Part shown: piece by piece, positions 25,469 to 33,689 of the stretch
How the letters are laid out: each line of letters starts with the position of its first letter
Position numbering within the stretch: the stretch's first letter is position 1
Origin: Lyngbya aestuarii BL J
Lineage (GTDB): Bacteria > Cyanobacteriota > Cyanobacteriia > Cyanobacteriales > Microcoleaceae
Assembly (NCBI RefSeq): GCF_000478195.2
Contig: NZ_AUZM01000024.1
Location: 1 to 64,000 of the forward strand
DNA length: 64,000 bases
Direction of reading: 5' to 3'
Program-made: the position numbers and the translations under genes
The notes under the pieces: generated by a model
The model's database searches: none
What the model saw: only the letters and a program-made list of their open reading frames with translations
Told to the model about the DNA's origin: nothing

Positions 25469-27775
25469 TTAGTAATTGTTGTAGGGATCGTCGTTGTCAT
25501 CAACAGCTTCACTCCCTCCGCCCACCGCGACCAAATCAATTTGTTGGCGATAGTAGTCTACACTCTTGACTTGTACTTCCACGTTATCACCCAAACGATA
25601 TTGATTACGGTTTTTGCGACCCACAAGCGTTTGTTGACGGGAGCGGTATTCATACCAATCATCCTTGAGAGAAGACACATGAACTAACCCCTCTACCCGC
25701 AGTAGGGAACCGCCAGGAGATTCGACTTCAATTTCCACAAAGAACCCATAAGACTGTACACCCGTAATCAATCCCACAAAGGTTTGACCTGTGCGGGCCT
25801 TCATAAATCCAGTTTTCTTCAACCCTTCTAAATCTTCTTCGGCATCAACACCGACACTTTCTCGTTCACTCAAATGCACCACCAATTGAGCAAACTGAGA
25901 CTCTAATTCAGCTTGTAAATCTGGGGGAAGAACGTTCCAGGCAATTTTACCGTGACAAGAGGAATGACCCAAATTCACCCGATCTTTAGACCGAGTAGAA
26001 CGTCGATCTCGTCCTTCTTCAAAAATCGCCTTCAGGACTCGGGAAATTTGAATATCAGTATATCGCGATAACGGTGCGGTGCAATGGGTATAACAGTCTA
26101 GAGCCAGTCCAAAATGAGGTTTAGGGGTGATGCTATAGACGGCAGGTTTGAGGCTATCTTCGAGCAAATAAGTTAACACTCGTTCTGCTTTTGAACCCGC
26201 CAAAGCTTCCACAAAAGACTGAAAATCCGTTGGCTGAACTTCTTCTTCACTTTCGAGTTCTAATTCACAGCCCAAATGGGTGGAGAGTTTGGCCAATTCA
26301 CTGACATCAGTTGGATCAGGCGCAGGTTGAACCCGATAGATCGCAGGTAAACTCAGGGCTTGTAGATGATTGGCAACCACTTGATTGCCTAAAACATTGA
26401 GTTCTGATACCATAGCCTGAGCAATACACAAAGAAGCGACCACAATCGGCCCGAGTTCTCCCTCATCATCAAAATGACAGTGAGTATCGAGCAGGTTGAG
26501 TTCAAAGCCGCCCCGCGCCGATCGCATTTGTCGAACCGCTCGACTGACTTCTAAGAGATTTTCTAAAATTGAAAGCACTTCTGGAGAACCCGCTTCGACT
26601 CCATCGAGAATAGCCTGAGCCATTTTGTAGTCTACTTGATGATCGACTTGGATCACACTGGGCTGAATTTCAAACTCGATTAGTCTTCCGGTCGGATCAA
26701 GTTTAATTAAGATTGAAAGGGTGAGACGTTCTTGTTCCGGTAAAAGGGCGAGGCGATCGCAACTGAGTTCTTTGGGGAGGATGGAGATATATTTATCGGC
26801 TAAATAGATCGCCGTTCCGCGTTTACGGGCTTCGCGATCTAGGGCGGTATCAGGGGCGACGTAGTGGCCAACATCGGCAATATGAATTCCTAAGTGCCAA
26901 TTGCCCGAATCAGTTTTTTCTAAGGTAAAAGCCCGATCAACACAATATTGGGCGGACTCTTTTTCTTCTTCATCTAAAACGGAAAATTCGGAATTCCCTA
27001 AATCCGGGTGGAAACTAATCGTGAACAGTTTGCGTAAATCCGCCCGGTTTTTATAGTCAGATTTTTTGATTTGCGTGGGTAAAGATTCAGCTTCTTGTAA
27101 GGCGTAGGGGGAAAAAGCCCGAGGTAAATCATGTTTACAACAGACAATATCCAAATCATCTGCAACTTCGGCATCTGATCCCAAAATTTGCACCACCTGA
27201 CCGACGGGGCGATGTATTCCCAACGGATAACGAACCACCTCAACATGAACTAAATGGTCAATCGCTTCTTGAAGTTCTGGAGATTGATCAATCAAATCTA
27301 ATTCAAACAGAAGCCGATCATCGAGAGGAACCGCCCGAAAGGTTTTGGGAGTGCGTTTGACTCGTGCCAGTACCGAAGGGTTAGCTCGTTCGAGAATCAG
27401 ATACACTTCTCCTTCAGGAGAACGACGCCGACTCCCTTCTTTGATAATTTTGACCAGGACGCGATCGCCATTCCAGGCATTACTCAGATGACTTTCACGA
27501 ATGTAAACATCTTCTGCGCCTTCTGCGTCTTGAATGGCAAAACAGAATCCCTTACTCGAACAGCGAAGTTTGGCTTCAACAACGCTTTCTTGTTCGATTC
27601 GGCGATAGCGGCCTTTATCTTTTTCGAGGACTCCAATTCGCTCTAACGCATCTAAGGCGATTTGAAATTTTCGTAAACTGTCGTCATCGGGAGCCAGTTT
27701 TTTCTCTAATGCTTTCGGGGCGACCAGTTTATCTTCGGAAAAGTTAGCCAAAAGTGTAGCGATTGAAAATTCCAT
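25469..27775 (-). CDS. rnr: Ribonuclease R / RNase II family exonuclease
   Basis: This 768-residue 3'-to-5' exoribonuclease degrades structured RNA. The N-terminal winged helix and cold-shock domains (about 1-240) are followed by the RNB catalytic domain (about 250-590), where HIADVGHYVAPDTALDREA and RGTAIYLADKYISILP carry the conserved aspartates that bind magnesium. An S1 RNA-binding domain lies near the C-terminus (GQTFVGLITGVQSYGFFVEI). Length fits cyanobacterial RNase R/II-like enzymes. It probably forms an operon with ubiX. Confidence 0.95.
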   Translation of the reverse strand: MEFSIATLLANFSEDKLVAPKALEKKLAPDDDSLRKFQIALDALERIGVLEKDKGRYRRIEQESVVEAKLRCSSKGFCFAIQDAEGAEDVYIRESHLSNAWNGDRVLVKIIKEGSRRRSPEGEVYLILERANPSVLARVKRTPKTFRAVPLDDRLLFELDLIDQSPELQEAIDHLVHVEVVRYPLGIHRPVGQVVQILGSDAEVADDLDIVCCKHDLPRAFSPYALQEAESLPTQIKKSDYKNRADLRKLFTISFHPDLGNSEFSVLDEEEKESAQYCVDRAFTLEKTDSGNWHLGIHIADVGHYVAPDTALDREARKRGTAIYLADKYISILPKELSCDRLALLPEQERLTLSILIKLDPTGRLIEFEIQPSVIQVDHQVDYKMAQAILDGVEAGSPEVLSILENLLEVSRAVRQMRSARGGFELNLLDTHCHFDDEGELGPIVVASLCIAQAMVSELNVLGNQVVANHLQALSLPAIYRVQPAPDPTDVSELAKLSTHLGCELELESEEEVQPTDFQSFVEALAGSKAERVLTYLLEDSLKPAVYSITPKPHFGLALDCYTHCTAPLSRYTDIQISRVLKAIFEEGRDRRSTRSKDRVNLGHSSCHGKIAWNVLPPDLQAELESQFAQLVVHLSERESVGVDAEEDLEGLKKTGFMKARTGQTFVGLITGVQSYGFFVEIEVESPGGSLLRVEGLVHVSSLKDDWYEYRSRQQTLVGRKNRNQYRLGDNVEVQVKSVDYYRQQIDLVAVGGGSEAVDDNDDPYNNY

Positions 27776-28224
27776 GTAGCGGTCTTTCCTTGTTATCTCT
27801 GCGATCAGTTGACTTGTCTTGACACTTCCTCATCTGTTTGGGTAACGGAGACGCGATTCTCTCAATAATGGAGATACAACGCGAATCATGCAACGAATCT
27901 GAAAGAAAACAGCCGCCATTGGAAGAAGGTTCGGCGCGGGATGCAAGGAGATTGCCTAAACCGAGTGGGTGGGGACGCTGATTTTTCCGCGCCTATTCCC
28001 TCAAGCATACAGTGATACAATTGAGGGCAACTGCTCCTCTCGGGCTGAGAAGAAGCCCAACAGATTGAGGACTGTCTTCACAATTAATTACCCTAGCTAC
28101 GGCATAATTTCATCTAAATGAAGTCCACCTGAAAGTAGATTGATTCATCTAGACGGTAGCATGATTGAGTGCTGCGTCAATGACAAATGCTTAAGTTAGT
28201 ATACCTTAAATTAGGATATCCGAT
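27776..28224. other. 450-base intergenic region with possible structured RNA
   Basis: The gap between divergent rnr and the gene at 28225 has no coding frame. It contains CCCTCAA/TTGAGGG as a 7-bp stem (about 27997-28026) and GGGCT/AGCCC shortly after (about 28040-28057), within a G/C-rich tract that contrasts with the flanks. These could be a leader or a small RNA. TATACC near 28200 may be a -10 box for the downstream gene. I cannot match it to a known RNA family. Confidence 0.3.
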
Positions 28225-29040
28225 ATGTTTGCTCAATTTCGATCTCGCTACCCGACAGGGGGTTTAATCTCTGAGTTACTGGCGATTGATCATGGTCAGT
28301 ATGTGGTTCGTGTCTTGGTGGAAGTCGATAGTGTGATTATTTCTTCGGGGCTAGCGGCAGCGGAGACGGTTGAACTTGCAGAAGATCAGGCTCGGAAGCG
28401 ATCGCTTCAAGTTCTCGGGATTGAAACCTCTACGGCTTTACCTAATTTCTCCACAACTCGTTCTTTGGCGGGGACGGAAAATTCGACTCCATTTGAACTC
28501 AATTCGGCCCCTGAACCGGCTCAACTTCCGGAAGCTTCTGTACCAGAGTCTAGGGTTGAAACGTCCTCAAGCCCTTCAGAATTGGAAGATTGGTCTTCTG
28601 GGGGAACGTCTTCTGATGATTGGCTCTCTGCAACTTATCTTAATCCCAGTTCTTCCTCTCCCTCCCCAACAACAGAAGCCAGTTCGACTTCACCGACGAA
28701 GGGACGAAGCGCTTCATTACCCCCTTTACCGGATACGCCTTCAGAGGAGAGTCATGAAGTTCCATCCCCCTCTGAAGATCATTCTCCTCAGTCTTCTACG
28801 TCTAAAACCTCAAAAAAGAAAAAGCCACAAGCAACCATTGAGTCTACGGATTTTTCTTCGGAAATTGCGAGAACGGATCTCGAACTCAAACGCTTGGGTT
28901 GGACAACTGAACAAGGGGTAGAACATCTTCAAAAAACCTATGGAAAGCGCTCTCGTCATCAGCTCACTGAAGATGAATTGCTGGACTTTCTACACTATCT
29001 CGAATCTCTCCCGACTCCCGCACCTCACGCCGACAATTAA
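28225..29040 (+). CDS. Conserved cyanobacterial protein of unknown function
   Basis: The 271-residue product has two likely folded ends and a disordered centre. The N-terminus (about 1-70, FRSRYPTGGLISELLAIDHG then VRVLVEVDSVIISSGLAAAE) and C-terminus (about 210-265, LELKRLGWTTEQGVEHLQKT then YGKRSRHQLTEDELLDFL) look conserved. The middle 140 residues are Ser/Pro/Thr-rich. The C-terminal module with an LGWTxEQGxxxLxxxYGKxSR pattern resembles tails found on some DNA-annealing (Rad52/ERF-like) proteins, so a nucleic-acid role is possible. That link is from memory of the pattern and weak. Confidence 0.65.
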   Translation: MFAQFRSRYPTGGLISELLAIDHGQYVVRVLVEVDSVIISSGLAAAETVELAEDQARKRSLQVLGIETSTALPNFSTTRSLAGTENSTPFELNSAPEPAQLPEASVPESRVETSSSPSELEDWSSGGTSSDDWLSATYLNPSSSSPSPTTEASSTSPTKGRSASLPPLPDTPSEESHEVPSPSEDHSPQSSTSKTSKKKKPQATIESTDFSSEIARTDLELKRLGWTTEQGVEHLQKTYGKRSRHQLTEDELLDFLHYLESLPTPAPHADN

Positions 29041-29139
29041 ATCAGGAAACAGGGAATAGGATTTAGGACTGAGGATTTAGGGGTTTAACCTGCTCATCAC
29101 CCTATTGCCCTATCTCCCTATCACCTGTTACCTCAATGA

Positions 29140-29751
29140 TCAGCCGCCATTATTAGCAGCAGCACTAGCAGCCATTGCTTTACGATCATAGACCTGATCA
29201 ATTAAGCCATAATCAACAGCTTCTTGAGCAGACATAAAGAAATCTCGTTCGGTATCTTCTTCAATTCGGGACAGGGGTTGTCCGGTATGATCGGCGAGAC
29301 TTTGATTGAGGCGTTTCTTCAAGTAAAGGATTTCTTTGGCTTGAATTTCGATATCAGTAGCTTGTCCTTGAGCGCCTCCTAACGGTTGGTGAATCATAAT
29401 CCGAGAATGGGGTAGACTCATCCGTTTTCCTTTGGCCCCTGCACTCAGCAAGAAGGCGCCCATACTCGCCGCTAACCCAATACAAATGGTACTCACATCG
29501 GGGCGAATATGGTTCATGGTGTCGTAAATCCCCAATCCTGCGGACACTGAACCCCCTGGAGAGTTGATGTACAGGTAAATATCTTTTTCGGGATCATCTG
29601 CATCGAGAAACAGCATTTGAGCCACGATCAGGTTAGCTAAATCTGCGGTGACTTGTTGTCCCAGAAAAATAATGCGATCGCGTAGCAGTCGGGAATATAT
29701 ATCAAAGGCGCGTTCACCTCGACCCGATTGTTCAATAACGGTTGGAATCAT
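29140..29751 (-). CDS. clpP: ATP-dependent Clp protease proteolytic subunit
   Basis: ClpP is the serine peptidase chamber of the Clp protease. I start at ATG 29751 ([20 protein letters not shown]), the family's conserved beginning; an earlier ATG at 29814 would add 21 unrelated residues. The catalytic triad is complete: Ser96 in [10 protein letters not shown], His121 in MIHQPLGG, Asp170 in ERDFFMS. The product is 203 residues, normal, with an Ala/Asn/Gly tail. Cyanobacteria carry several ClpP paralogs; this one is a canonical active subunit. It stands alone here. Confidence 0.96.
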   Translation of the reverse strand: MIPTVIEQSGRGERAFDIYSRLLRDRIIFLGQQVTADLANLIVAQMLFLDADDPEKDIYLYINSPGGSVSAGLGIYDTMNHIRPDVSTICIGLAASMGAFLLSAGAKGKRMSLPHSRIMIHQPLGGAQGQATDIEIQAKEILYLKKRLNQSLADHTGQPLSRIEEDTERDFFMSAQEAVDYGLIDQVYDRKAMAASAAANNGG

Positions 29752-29776
29752 ACTAACCCACCAATCAAGTTCACAT

Positions 29777-29917
29777 TCATTGATTGTAGCGACTGTTGTC
29801 AGGGTAGGAGTCACGCAATAGGGAAATCACTACCGAGTTTGAGGGAATCAAGATCAGGTCTTTGCCAACTTCTAACCACTCATGCCCATTAAGGGGTTGT
29901 CCATTGACTATAGCAAT
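29777..29917 (-). pseudogene. Start-less coding remnant upstream of clpP
   Basis: On the minus strand 47 codons are open and encode residues such as NGQPLNGHEWLEVGKDLIL, which read like the end of a real protein. There is no ATG, GTG or useful TTG at its beginning, and a TAA closes it upstream. I read it as a decayed gene fragment, or less likely a misjudged leader. The parent family is not recognised. Confidence 0.3.
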
Positions 29918-30043
29918 TTATTTCCTCAGCAGACCCATCCAGTTTAAAGTTATCTTCTGCTGGATTGATCAACTTCATCTAATTAATCCGTTTGATTTGT
30001 GAAGATTAACTGATTTCTACTGATTACAGATTGAATCGATTTC

Positions 30044-31159
30044 TCAAATTTTAATAAACCAACGTTTCTGATACATTCCATACAATACTATCCACCAAAT
30101 TAAAATGTTGGCGATCGCAAAGGCTAGAGATCCATTCATCTCACCCGCCCAAGACACAAACCCATTTTCATAAATCCAAGTTTTTAAACTAATTGATTCG
30201 CCATTTTGAGGGATTTTAGTGTAGATTAATACTCGGGCAACAAAACCCGAAGCCACAAACAGAAAAATTGGGTTAAGTCCCATCACTTCCAAAATAAATC
30301 CCCATTTTCGGTGGTGACGAACTTCGATGATTTCATAACAAATTGCGAGTAATATTAACGCCCAACCTGCGGTAACGAGAACGTAGGAACTTGTCCATAA
30401 AGCTTTATTAATCGGAAATATTAATCCCCAGAAATGACCGATAATAATATTACATAAACCGATAATGACTAAATTTAAACTGGTTTGGTGGGTTATGGGT
30501 TGTTTTTTTAGCCAGTCTCCGGTTAAATAGCCAATGAAAACGGTTACAGTAGCCGGAAGTGTACTTAAGAGTCCTTCTGGATCATATTTTCCACCGCTTA
30601 ATAAATGATGTTCTCCCAAAATTAACCGATCAATATAAGCGGCGAAGTTTCCTTCTGGCGTTAAGTTTCCCACACCATAACCCGGAACAGGAATCAGTTG
30701 CATTACCACTGCATATCCGATTAATAGACCAATTGATAAACCCCAAATTTGTTTGCGGGAAAGGTGTAAAATAGTTATTGCAGAGAGTCCATAAGCGAGG
30801 CTAATTCGCTGTAAGACTCCCATAATTCTAATATTAGCTAAGTCATAATTTGGATAACCATTAAGAAGGAGTCCGAGTAGAAACAATATCACACAACGAC
30901 GCAGAATTCGGAGATAAATTTGGGGGGAAATATTGTCCTTTGTGTTCCCGTTTTCTCGGGTATATTTTGAGAGGGAAAAAGCCATCGCCACACCAACAAT
31001 AAATAGGAAACTGGGAAAAACCAAGTCTGTGGGCGTATAGCCATGCCATTCGGCGTGTTTTAAAATGGGATAAACATGATTCCAACTGCCGGGATTATTA
31101 ACGAGAATCATGCTAGCGATCGCCATACCTCGGAAGACATCAAGTGAAGTTAAACGCAT
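30044..31159 (-). CDS. HGSNAT-like membrane acyltransferase (DUF5009/DUF1624)
   Basis: The 371-residue integral membrane protein begins RLTSLDVFRGMAIASMILVN, the hallmark of the heparan-alpha-glucosaminide N-acetyltransferase-like family. A conserved His/Asn-containing segment follows (NNPGSWNHVYPILKHAEWHG, in part) and then PTDLVFPSFLFIVG. About ten membrane helices are apparent. In animals the family transfers acetyl groups across the lysosomal membrane; bacterial members probably modify envelope sugars. It ends the conserved part of this region: the next 700 bases contain only remnants. Confidence 0.85.
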   Translation of the reverse strand: MRLTSLDVFRGMAIASMILVNNPGSWNHVYPILKHAEWHGYTPTDLVFPSFLFIVGVAMAFSLSKYTRENGNTKDNISPQIYLRILRRCVILFLLGLLLNGYPNYDLANIRIMGVLQRISLAYGLSAITILHLSRKQIWGLSIGLLIGYAVVMQLIPVPGYGVGNLTPEGNFAAYIDRLILGEHHLLSGGKYDPEGLLSTLPATVTVFIGYLTGDWLKKQPITHQTSLNLVIIGLCNIIIGHFWGLIFPINKALWTSSYVLVTAGWALILLAICYEIIEVRHHRKWGFILEVMGLNPIFLFVASGFVARVLIYTKIPQNGESISLKTWIYENGFVSWAGEMNGSLAFAIANILIWWIVLYGMYQKRWFIKI

Positions 31160-31856
31160 TGAGTTAAGAGAGTTGAATTCATTTTTTTATTGTAATCTGA
31201 ATTACGAGCATATTTTCGTGATTATCGCAACTGTTGTCACACAGATAAGTTTTAGTAAATTGGTCACATCTGTTGATATTTTAAAGAGTCATTATTCACT
31301 CTCACTCGACTTGCAACTCAAACTCCTCATTAAAAGCAAAAACAAAAAATAAAATCGAGATTTAGCTTCTACTATAATTATCGTTGAACATATATCATTC
31401 TCTTAACGTTTTTAAGATTCTATCAGAAAGATACCGGAATCATGGCTGCTATTTATAATTATGAACTTTCTTTGAGTCAAAATTAGTTGGCGTTCGCAAA
31501 GTATCCCCGCAGGAGAATCGCTAAGTACCTCTGCAAAATTATTTACACATTGCCATCCTTGCCAGATAGGGATTTCAGCCCTTTGTGATGGGTAATTTAT
31601 TATGCCTACCTACTTACTTTTGCAAGAGGTCTATTTTAATTTCTGTAACTGTGTACTCGCAATTTTAGAAAAAAGTGCTTAAATTGTAACAGGGACTACC
31701 AAAACTTGACCATTAAAGTCTGTATATCCCGTTTCAGGCTTAATTCCCTGGCATTCATCTCAGTTTGAATGACAAAGCACCGCAAAGATTCGACCTGTTA
31801 GACAAACCGTTCCCACTTCGCTCTTTTTATAGGTTTATAGAATTTTTTGGTTGACC
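31160..31856. other. AT-rich gap with gene remnants before the ART gene
   Basis: No intact gene lies here. Around 31,491-31,535 the bases GGCGTTCGCAAAGTATCCCC resemble a dispersed sequence common between cyanobacterial genes. Around 31,679-31,836 the minus strand holds a decayed reading frame (listed separately). The last 20 bases before the ART start are T-rich, with no strong ribosome binding site visible. Confidence 0.4.
31679..31836 (-). pseudogene. Decayed coding frame with one internal stop
   Basis: On the minus strand the frame reads residues such as SEVGTVCLTGRIFAVLCHSN, then a TGA, then DECQGIKPETGYTDFNGQVL, ending at TAA. The residue mix looks like protein rather than noise on both sides of the stop, so I take it as a fragment of a dead gene. 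I do not recognise the family. Confidence 0.3.
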
Positions 31857-32396
31857 ATGAATAAACTTACATCAACGCTAGAACCCTTGACAGCAGAAGA
31901 TATCACTCGCTTAACCGGAATTGATACCCCTGTAGTCGAAAAAATGTTTAATGCAATTGCTGACTTTACAACAGGTGAGTATCACAAAATTCGACGCGCT
32001 GAACAAGCAGGAGTAAAAGATGAGAAGATTGAACTTCTTAACACTTTTATGAATAAAATGTCAGGCTATCAGGGAGAGATTTATCGAGGACTCTCTTTTG
32101 GTGAGAAGTCGATTCAAGCCTTTATTGAAAATCTCAAACAGCCGGAAGGGTATACTTTAGAAGCGATGGCTAGCTTTAGCTATAGTCTAAATGTGGCTGA
32201 AAATTATTCCGGTTCTTGCTATTCAGTTGTACTCCGAGTTAAAGGAAATCGTTCAGGTGTGGCTATTTGTGATTTTTCTGCGATGTATGCTGAATGTGAA
32301 GTTTTAGTTCCGAAAGGAACTCGATATAAAGTTGTTAATCTCCCAGATAAAATAGAACGAGGAAAAATCAATTATATTGATCTGCAAGAGATTTAA
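31857..32396 (+). CDS. Orphan ADP-ribosyltransferase (R-S-ExE type)
   Basis: The 179-residue product carries the three landmarks of Arg-specific mono-ADP-ribosyltransferases: Arg77 in IYRGLSF, the Ser-x-Ser motif SFS at 106-108 in MASFSYSLNVAENY, and the biglutamic ExE motif Glu146-Cys-Glu148 in YAECEVLVPKG. These bind NAD and transfer ADP-ribose to a target. The N-terminal 65 residues are helical and may bind the target. No signal peptide is seen, so it acts in the cell or is delivered by a machine. No immunity protein or macrodomain is adjacent. ATG 31857 is preferred over TTG 31851. It sits in a region of gene decay beside a truncated mnmA. Confidence 0.75.
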   Translation: MNKLTSTLEPLTAEDITRLTGIDTPVVEKMFNAIADFTTGEYHKIRRAEQAGVKDEKIELLNTFMNKMSGYQGEIYRGLSFGEKSIQAFIENLKQPEGYTLEAMASFSYSLNVAENYSGSCYSVVLRVKGNRSGVAICDFSAMYAECEVLVPKGTRYKVVNLPDKIERGKINYIDLQEI

Positions 32397-32478
32397 AATT
32401 ATCAACTCGGTGTTTTGGCATCTACTTAATTTAAAACAATCAACAGAAACAGAAAAAATATCAGAACATAAACGGTAG

Positions 32479-32829
32479 AAACGAAAAGGTTTAGGAATAG
32501 CCGCACCAAACCCGTTGTATGTAATTGGAATTGATGCCGGACGAAATCAAGTGATTGTTGGCGATCGCGAAAATGCAACTCAAACCGAGTGTACCATTAA
32601 ACGGGTAAATTGGGTATCAATTCCCCGCCCAAATTCTCCGGTTCGCGCCGAAGTGCAAATTCGGTATCGCAGCAAACCCCAACCTGTGACTGTTGTACCG
32701 TTAAATTCTTCAGAAGATGATCAAGTTAAACTTATTTTTGATGAACCTATCTTCGGAATTACACCCGGTCAAGCAGCCGTGTGGTACGACGGAGAAATCG
32801 TGTTAGGTGGCGGAATTATTTGCGGTTAA
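32479..32829 (+). pseudogene. mnmA: mnmA remnant: C-terminal domain only
   Basis: From about 32,479 the frame encodes [20 protein letters not shown] and continues to [19 protein letters not shown], which is the central linker and C-terminal beta-barrel of the tRNA 2-thiouridylase MnmA. The catalytic N-terminal two-thirds, including the PP-loop, is missing; a TAG at 32,476-32,478 closes the frame upstream. An ORF from TTG 32515 would give a 104-residue fragment that cannot thiolate tRNA. Since the enzyme is nearly universal, an intact copy should exist elsewhere. The break point lies just after the ADP-ribosyltransferase gene. Confidence 0.8.
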
Positions 32830-32859
32830 AACTATAAAAATACCGCAACTTTAGCCTCT

Positions 32860-32975
32860 TAAAAATTCCCCAGAAATACCCCCATTTTTCGCCCCCTCGC
32901 CCCCAATTCTGGGGGAAATATTCTTAAAATTCCCCCTTTTTTTCCTCCCTAGCCCTCCTTAGAAAGGGGGGTTTC
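32860..32975. repeat. C/G-run hairpins between mnmA remnant and DUF29 gene
   Basis: CCCCC (32900-32904) pairs with GGGGG (32911-32915) and further C-runs and a G-run (CCCTCC to GGGGGG, about 32950-32970) follow. The stretch is A/T-rich between and resembles widespread cyanobacterial intergenic repeats. It may serve as a two-sided terminator for the converging genes. Confidence 0.4.
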
Positions 32976-33020
32976 GGATTAATTTTTTGGGATAAAAATT
33001 TTAAGCGGGATAACGAGAAA

Positions 33021-33449
33021 TCAATCATCTGCATTAATTAAATTCATCGCTTGATTTAAAATTTTGACTCGATTAACTTTTTGTTCCAATTCGCGAGAAT
33101 CATAACGTCCTTCTTCAACTTCCAGGGAAGCTTTGTTAACGGCTTGTGGATAGGCTTTCTCCAGAATACCCCGTAATTCTTCAGAATTCAAATAAACCCC
33201 TTTTGATTTGGGGCGTTCGTTTAAGTCTTGAATTTCTAAAACCGAGTTCCGAATGGAAACATCCCAGGAACGAGTTGTCCGATTTTCAGCTTGTTGTTTA
33301 ATTAAATGTAGGAGTAAAATGACCGCATAACTGCGAATATTGTTAATAATATCTTTTCGACCCATTTCTTCTAACTCGTCAACCAGGGTTAACGATCCTT
33401 TGATATCACCTTTGAGTAGCAATTCTTTTAACTCTAGAATTTCTTCCAT
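33021..33449 (-). CDS. DUF29 family protein
   Basis: The roughly 142-residue product matches the cyanobacterial DUF29 family through motifs such as LLLKGDIKGSLTLVDELEEM, INNIRSYAVILLLHLIKQQA, TRSWDVSIRNSV and the Gly-Arg-Tyr segment near the end. ATG 33449 is preferred over a TTG at 33467. DUF29 genes are numerous in cyanobacterial genomes, short and horizontally mobile, and have been grouped with toxin-antitoxin-like genes, but no activity is established. No partner gene is next to it. Confidence 0.88.
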   Translation of the reverse strand: MEEILELKELLLKGDIKGSLTLVDELEEMGRKDIINNIRSYAVILLLHLIKQQAENRTTRSWDVSIRNSVLEIQDLNERPKSKGVYLNSEELRGILEKAYPQAVNKASLEVEEGRYDSRELEQKVNRVKILNQAMNLINADD

Positions 33450-33491
33450 AATCGGAATCTTAATCAAGGATAATTTTATTTTACCATTTCA

Positions 33492-33580
33492 AGCTCTCCC
33501 TAAATACCTCTTTTACGAGATGAGGGACTTTTAAAAACCTCTCTCTAAATCCCTCTCCGACAAGGCGAAGGACTTGGAAA
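33492..33580. repeat. Two diverged copies of a dispersed intergenic repeat
   Basis: A unit beginning CTCTCCCTAAATACCTCT at about 33,492 is repeated in diverged form beginning CTCTCTCTAAATCCCTCT at about 33,541, each ending in GGGACTT or AGGACTT. This is typical of the short dispersed repeats in filamentous cyanobacteria. No gene lies here. Confidence 0.45.
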
Positions 33581-33689
33581 CCTAGCGATCGCATTTTAAA
33601 GATTTTCAGCAATAGTCAGTTCATAGTAAAGTTTGCCGAACATTCATAATGTCGATGCCACTAATAATGATTGATATAAATATTTTGTT

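Noticed and set aside
5049-28197. 17-base match TGACAAATGCTTAAGTT at 5049-5065 and 28181-28197
   Set aside because: AT-rich sequence of this length can match by chance in 64 kb; no other shared context was seen.
28370-28921. Long Leu/Arg/Pro-rich frame overlapping the 28225 gene
   Set aside because: It is the shifted reading of a Ser/Pro-rich gene; composition is typical of a shadow frame.
31110-31352. 80-codon plus-strand frame after the HGSNAT-like gene
   Set aside because: It begins antisense inside the minus-strand gene and has low-complexity residues with no ribosome binding site.
32515-32829. Complete small gene from TTG 32515
   Set aside because: The residues are the MnmA C-terminal barrel and coding similarity extends upstream of the TTG, so it is a truncated gene.
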